From contig NZ_UAVD01000027.1 in assembly GCF_900460065.1 (NCBI RefSeq), positions 1 to 64,000 of the forward strand: 64,000 nucleotides of DNA. The letters run 5' to 3'. Position 1 is the first letter of the stretch, and every line of letters starts with the position of its first letter. Positions 61,719-64,000 of this stretch are shown here, piece after piece. The notes below the pieces were generated by a model, which ran no database searches, was not told the origin of the DNA, and was given only the letters and a program-made list of their open reading frames with translations. The DNA is from Streptomyces griseus (GTDB taxonomy: Bacteria > Actinomycetota > Actinomycetes > Streptomycetales > Streptomycetaceae). Both the position numbers and the translations under genes were made by a program.

Positions 61719-62342
61719 TCAGGCGCGCGGGCAGGAGCGGGCCTCGGCGGCGGTCTTCAGCTCGCCGAGCCACGCCTCCAGACCCTGCTTCAGGATGGCG
61801 GTCGCGTAAGGGACGTTGGCGTCCACCTGCTCCCCGGTGTGGGTCTCCTCGGTGCGGACCAGGACGCCGCCCCCGACCCGGGTGAAGGTCCAGACGTGCA
61901 CGCCGTCGATGTGCAGCCCCTCGCCGACGGCGGGGCCCGTCCAGCGGATGCAGGAGCCGCGCTTCAGCTGCTCGACCGTCGAGGTGATGTCCAGGCTGGT
62001 GGCGGGGGTCGCCGGGTTGGGCGGCACCGGGGTCGTCCAGCGGAAGGCCGAACCCGGGCGGAAGGGCCCGTGGTCCAGGCGGTCCATGCCCGTGACGTGG
62101 CTCTGCCAGTCCGGCCAGCGCTCCACCTCGGTCTGGAGCTTCCAGACGGTGCTCAGCGGTGCGTCGATCACGGTCTCGGTCCGGGCCCGGACCAGGGCGC
62201 GGGGGTCGACCCCCGCGCCCTGGCAGGTGAGGGACTTCGCGGGGCGCGGCGCCGCCCCGGCGGGTGCGGCGGTGGTGGCGCCGAGGACGGCGGCGGCGAT
62301 CAGCGGGACGGTGAACAGGGCGGCGGTTCGGGCGCGGGCCAC
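61719..62342 (-). CDS. Secreted SRPBCC (polyketide cyclase/START-like) protein
   Basis: 207 aa with a Sec signal peptide (RARTAALFTVPLIAAAVLGA, cleavage expected after AGA). Mature part is an SRPBCC ligand-binding fold: VIDAPLSTVWKLQTEVERWPDW, TEETHTGEQ and a long C-terminal helix LKQGLEAWLGELK; two Cys (SCIRW, RSC). GTG 62342 has GAGGAG 6 nt upstream. Likely binds a hydrophobic ligand outside the cell, which would suit the lipid-like catabolism next door. Confidence 0.88.
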   Translation of the reverse strand: MARARTAALFTVPLIAAAVLGATTAAPAGAAPRPAKSLTCQGAGVDPRALVRARTETVIDAPLSTVWKLQTEVERWPDWQSHVTGMDRLDHGPFRPGSAFRWTTPVPPNPATPATSLDITSTVEQLKRGSCIRWTGPAVGEGLHIDGVHVWTFTRVGGGVLVRTEETHTGEQVDANVPYATAILKQGLEAWLGELKTAAEARSCPRA

Positions 62343-62384
62343 GGTGGTCTCCTCTGTCGACAGCTGGGGATAGCCAGAGATAGC

Positions 62385-62459
62385 TAGAAGGTGCTGTGTT
62401 CGTGAGAAGTTGTAACGCACGGGGAATCCGGGGGTCAACCGTTTGCGTGATACCTTCTA
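62385..62459. promoter_or_regulatory. Divergent SRPBCC/TetR promoter region with distant inverted repeat
   Basis: TAGAAGGT (62385-62392) and ACCTTCTA (62452-62459) are perfect complements 59 bp apart in the 162-bp gap between the divergent genes. The minus strand has TTGACC (62439-62434) and TACAAC 19 nt on, for the SRPBCC gene. The halves could be two operator sites for TetR; they differ from the 17-bp dyads. Confidence 0.4.
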
Positions 62460-62504
62460 ACGAAACTTTGCCTACATAGCGCCAAGGCCGGGGAAGGTGC
62501 ACCC

Positions 62505-63182
62505 ATGGGGAAGTCCGACACCGCGACCCCGCGTCAGCGCTACCGCGCCCAGGTCCGCACGGAGATCAAGGAGCACGCCTGGAAGCAGATCGCCGAGGCG
62601 GGAGCCTCCGCGCTCTCCCTCAACGCGATCGCCAAGCAGATGGGGGTCAGCGGCCCCGCGCTCTACCGCTACTTCGCCGGCCGCGACGAGCTGATCACCG
62701 AGCTGATCCGGGACGCCTACCGCAGCCTCGCCGACGCCGTCCACGCGGTGGCCGCCACCGGCGCGGACCCCGCCGGAATCGCCCACGTCCTGCGGGAGTG
62801 GGCCCGGACGGACCCCCAGCGGTACTTCCTCATCTACGGGACCCCCGTCCCCGGCTACCACGCGCCCGAGGAGATCACCGGCATCTCGCAGGAGATCATG
62901 GCCGACCTGCTGACCGCCTGCGCCGCCCTCGAACCGGACGCCCCCGCCACCCCGTTCGCCGACCACCTGGCGGACCACCGCGACTGGGCCGGCGGCCACC
63001 CGGCCCCGCCCGCGGCACTCCACCGGGTCCTGACGTTCTGGACCCGGCTGCACGGCGTGCTCTCCCTGGAGCTGGCCGGTCACTTCGCCGGGATGGGCTT
63101 CGATCCCGCCCGGCTCTACGAGGCCGAGGTGGACGCTCTGCGCGCCCCCCTCGGCCGGGCCCCGGGGGGCCTCAGGAGCTGA
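62505..63182 (+). CDS. TetR-family regulator with WHG-type C-domain
   Basis: 225 aa. HTH at about residues 20-62 (WKQIAEAGASALSLNAIAKQ, MGVSGPALYRYFAGRDELI). C-terminal domain with FWTRLHGVLSLELAGHF, a TetR_C WHG-like motif. ATG 62505 has GGGGAAGG. It is the nearest regulator to the 51-62 kb catabolic genes and a candidate for binding the 17-bp dyads, although none lies in its own promoter. Its 3' end overlaps the convergent GlxA gene by 11 bp. Confidence 0.9.
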   Translation: MGKSDTATPRQRYRAQVRTEIKEHAWKQIAEAGASALSLNAIAKQMGVSGPALYRYFAGRDELITELIRDAYRSLADAVHAVAATGADPAGIAHVLREWARTDPQRYFLIYGTPVPGYHAPEEITGISQEIMADLLTACAALEPDAPATPFADHLADHRDWAGGHPAPPAALHRVLTFWTRLHGVLSLELAGHFAGMGFDPARLYEAEVDALRAPLGRAPGGLRS

Positions 63183-64000
63183 GGCGGGAGACCCTCCGGG
63201 GCGCGGTGCCCGCCGAGGACCGGAACGTACGCCGATACGCCGTCGGCGGCACGCCCAACGCCGCCTGGAGGTGCTGGCGCAGCGAGGTCGCCGTGCCGAA
63301 GCCCGCGTCCCGGGCCACCTGGTCGATGGAGAGGTCCGTCGACTCCAGCAGGTGCCGGGCCCGCTCCACCCGCTGCCCCGTGAGCCACTGGCCGGGGCTG
63401 ATCCCGACCTCCTCCCGGAAGCGGCGCGTGAAGGTCCGTACGCTCATCGCCTCCTGCTCCGCCATGTCCCGCAGCAGGATCGGCCGGTCGAGGCGGGCCA
63501 GCGCCCAGGCCCGGGCGCCGGTGGTGGTCGCGAACTGCGGCTCGGGGACGGGGCGGTGGATGTACTGGGCCTGCCCGCCGTCCCGGTGCGGGGGCACGAC
63601 CGTGCGGCGCGCGATCTCGTTCGCGACGGCCGCGCCGTGGTCCCGCCGCACCAGGTGGAGGCAGAGGTCGATGCCCGCGGCGACCCCGGCGGAGGTGAGG
63701 ACGTCGCCGTCGTCGATGAACAGGACGTCCGGGTCGACCCGGACCTGCGGGAAGGTCCGCTGGAAGTGGTCGGCCGAGGACCAGTGCGTGGTGGCGGGGC
63801 GGCCGTCGAGGTAGCCGGCCGCCGCCAGGACGTAGCTGCCGGTGCAGATGGAGACCATCCGGGTGCCGGGCCGCACCAGGGCGAGCGCGGCGGCCAGCTC
63901 CTCGGTGAGGCGCCCCTCCTCGAAGACCGGGCCCAGCTCGTAGGAGGCGGGGACGACCACCGTGTCGGCGGTGGCCAGCGCCTCCGGGCCGTGCTCCACG
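63172..64000 (-). CDS. GlxA-family AraC-type transcriptional regulator (5' end outside window)
   Basis: DJ-1/PfpI-like domain plus AraC HTH; at least 276 residues, N-terminus missing at the right edge. SICTGSYVLAAAGYLDGRPA carries the nucleophile-elbow Cys; AraC part has MAEQEAMSVRTFTRRFREEV and QVARDAGFGTATSLRQHLQA. Regulators of this type respond to small amidated metabolites. Convergent with the TetR gene, overlapping it by 11 bp. Confidence 0.9.
   Translation of the reverse strand, partial: VEHGPEALATADTVVVPASYELGPVFEEGRLTEELAAALALVRPGTRMVSICTGSYVLAAAGYLDGRPATTHWSSADHFQRTFPQVRVDPDVLFIDDGDVLTSAGVAAGIDLCLHLVRRDHGAAVANEIARRTVVPPHRDGGQAQYIHRPVPEPQFATTTGARAWALARLDRPILLRDMAEQEAMSVRTFTRRFREEVGISPGQWLTGQRVERARHLLESTDLSIDQVARDAGFGTATSLRQHLQAALGVPPTAYRRTFRSSAGTAPRRVSRLSS

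Overview
The window is very GC-rich chromosomal DNA (codon third positions are almost always G or C; GTG and TTG starts are common; four-base ATGA/GTGA gene overlaps recur). Gene content is typical of Streptomyces: a conservon, many TetR/LysR/XRE regulators, XRE-TPR regulators and mycothiol-era maleylpyruvate-isomerase-fold proteins. From about 29.9 kb rightwards the order (citrate synthase paralogue, pdxH, PAS protein, SIS protein, dmdR1, hydrolase, ABC pair, SCO4402-type protein, purU, sigma/anti-sigma, STAS, EF-hand) matches what I recall of the S. coelicolor SCO438x-SCO442x core region. I see no rRNA, tRNA, CRISPR array, phage or intact insertion sequence.

Layout. 1-3.85 kb: a conservon (cvnA-B-C-D plus a P450 cut by the left edge) on the minus strand. 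4.1-11.7 kb: a fused FAD/Fe-S oxidoreductase, LysR/EamA divergent pair, SDR/TetR divergent pair with palindromic operators, Nudix hydrolase. 12.05-22.5 kb: a long plus-strand acyl-CoA catabolic operon (TIGR03084 protein, DUF1446/AtuA-like, biotin carboxylase beta and alpha subunits, acyl-CoA dehydrogenase, AMP-ligase, enoyl-CoA hydratase, TetR). 22.5-30 kb: small accessory genes, including an alanyl-tRNA-synthetase-like catalytic fragment protein and what looks like the tail of a lost methyltransferase. 30-37.3 kb: citrate synthase, pdxH, a strongly supported minus-strand small RNA, PAS/GAF sensor, SIS protein, the iron regulator dmdR1 with a perfect 23-bp terminator stem, and an alpha/beta-hydrolase-fold protein lacking its nucleophile. 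37.4-51.4 kb: ABC transporter, Prim-Pol domain protein, XRE-TPR regulator, membrane and lipoproteins, purU, YaaH-type membrane protein, ECF-like sigma with anti-sigma, STAS antagonist, EF-hand protein.

51.4-61.7 kb is a second catabolic cluster: AMP-dependent acyl-CoA ligase (minus), amidohydrolase and two acyl-CoA dehydrogenases (plus), a cyclase/formamidase-type hydrolase (minus), then SDR, acyl-CoA dehydrogenase and zinc alcohol dehydrogenase (plus). Three copies of one 17-bp dyad sit exactly in the promoter regions of these four transcription units, so they probably form one regulon under a TetR-type repressor. The right end holds a secreted SRPBCC protein, a TetR regulator and a GlxA-family AraC regulator cut by the window edge.

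Three near-identical hairpin elements follow stop codons at 10.88, 19.36 and 47.01 kb and supply the TAG stop of each preceding gene; they form a dispersed intergenic repeat family.
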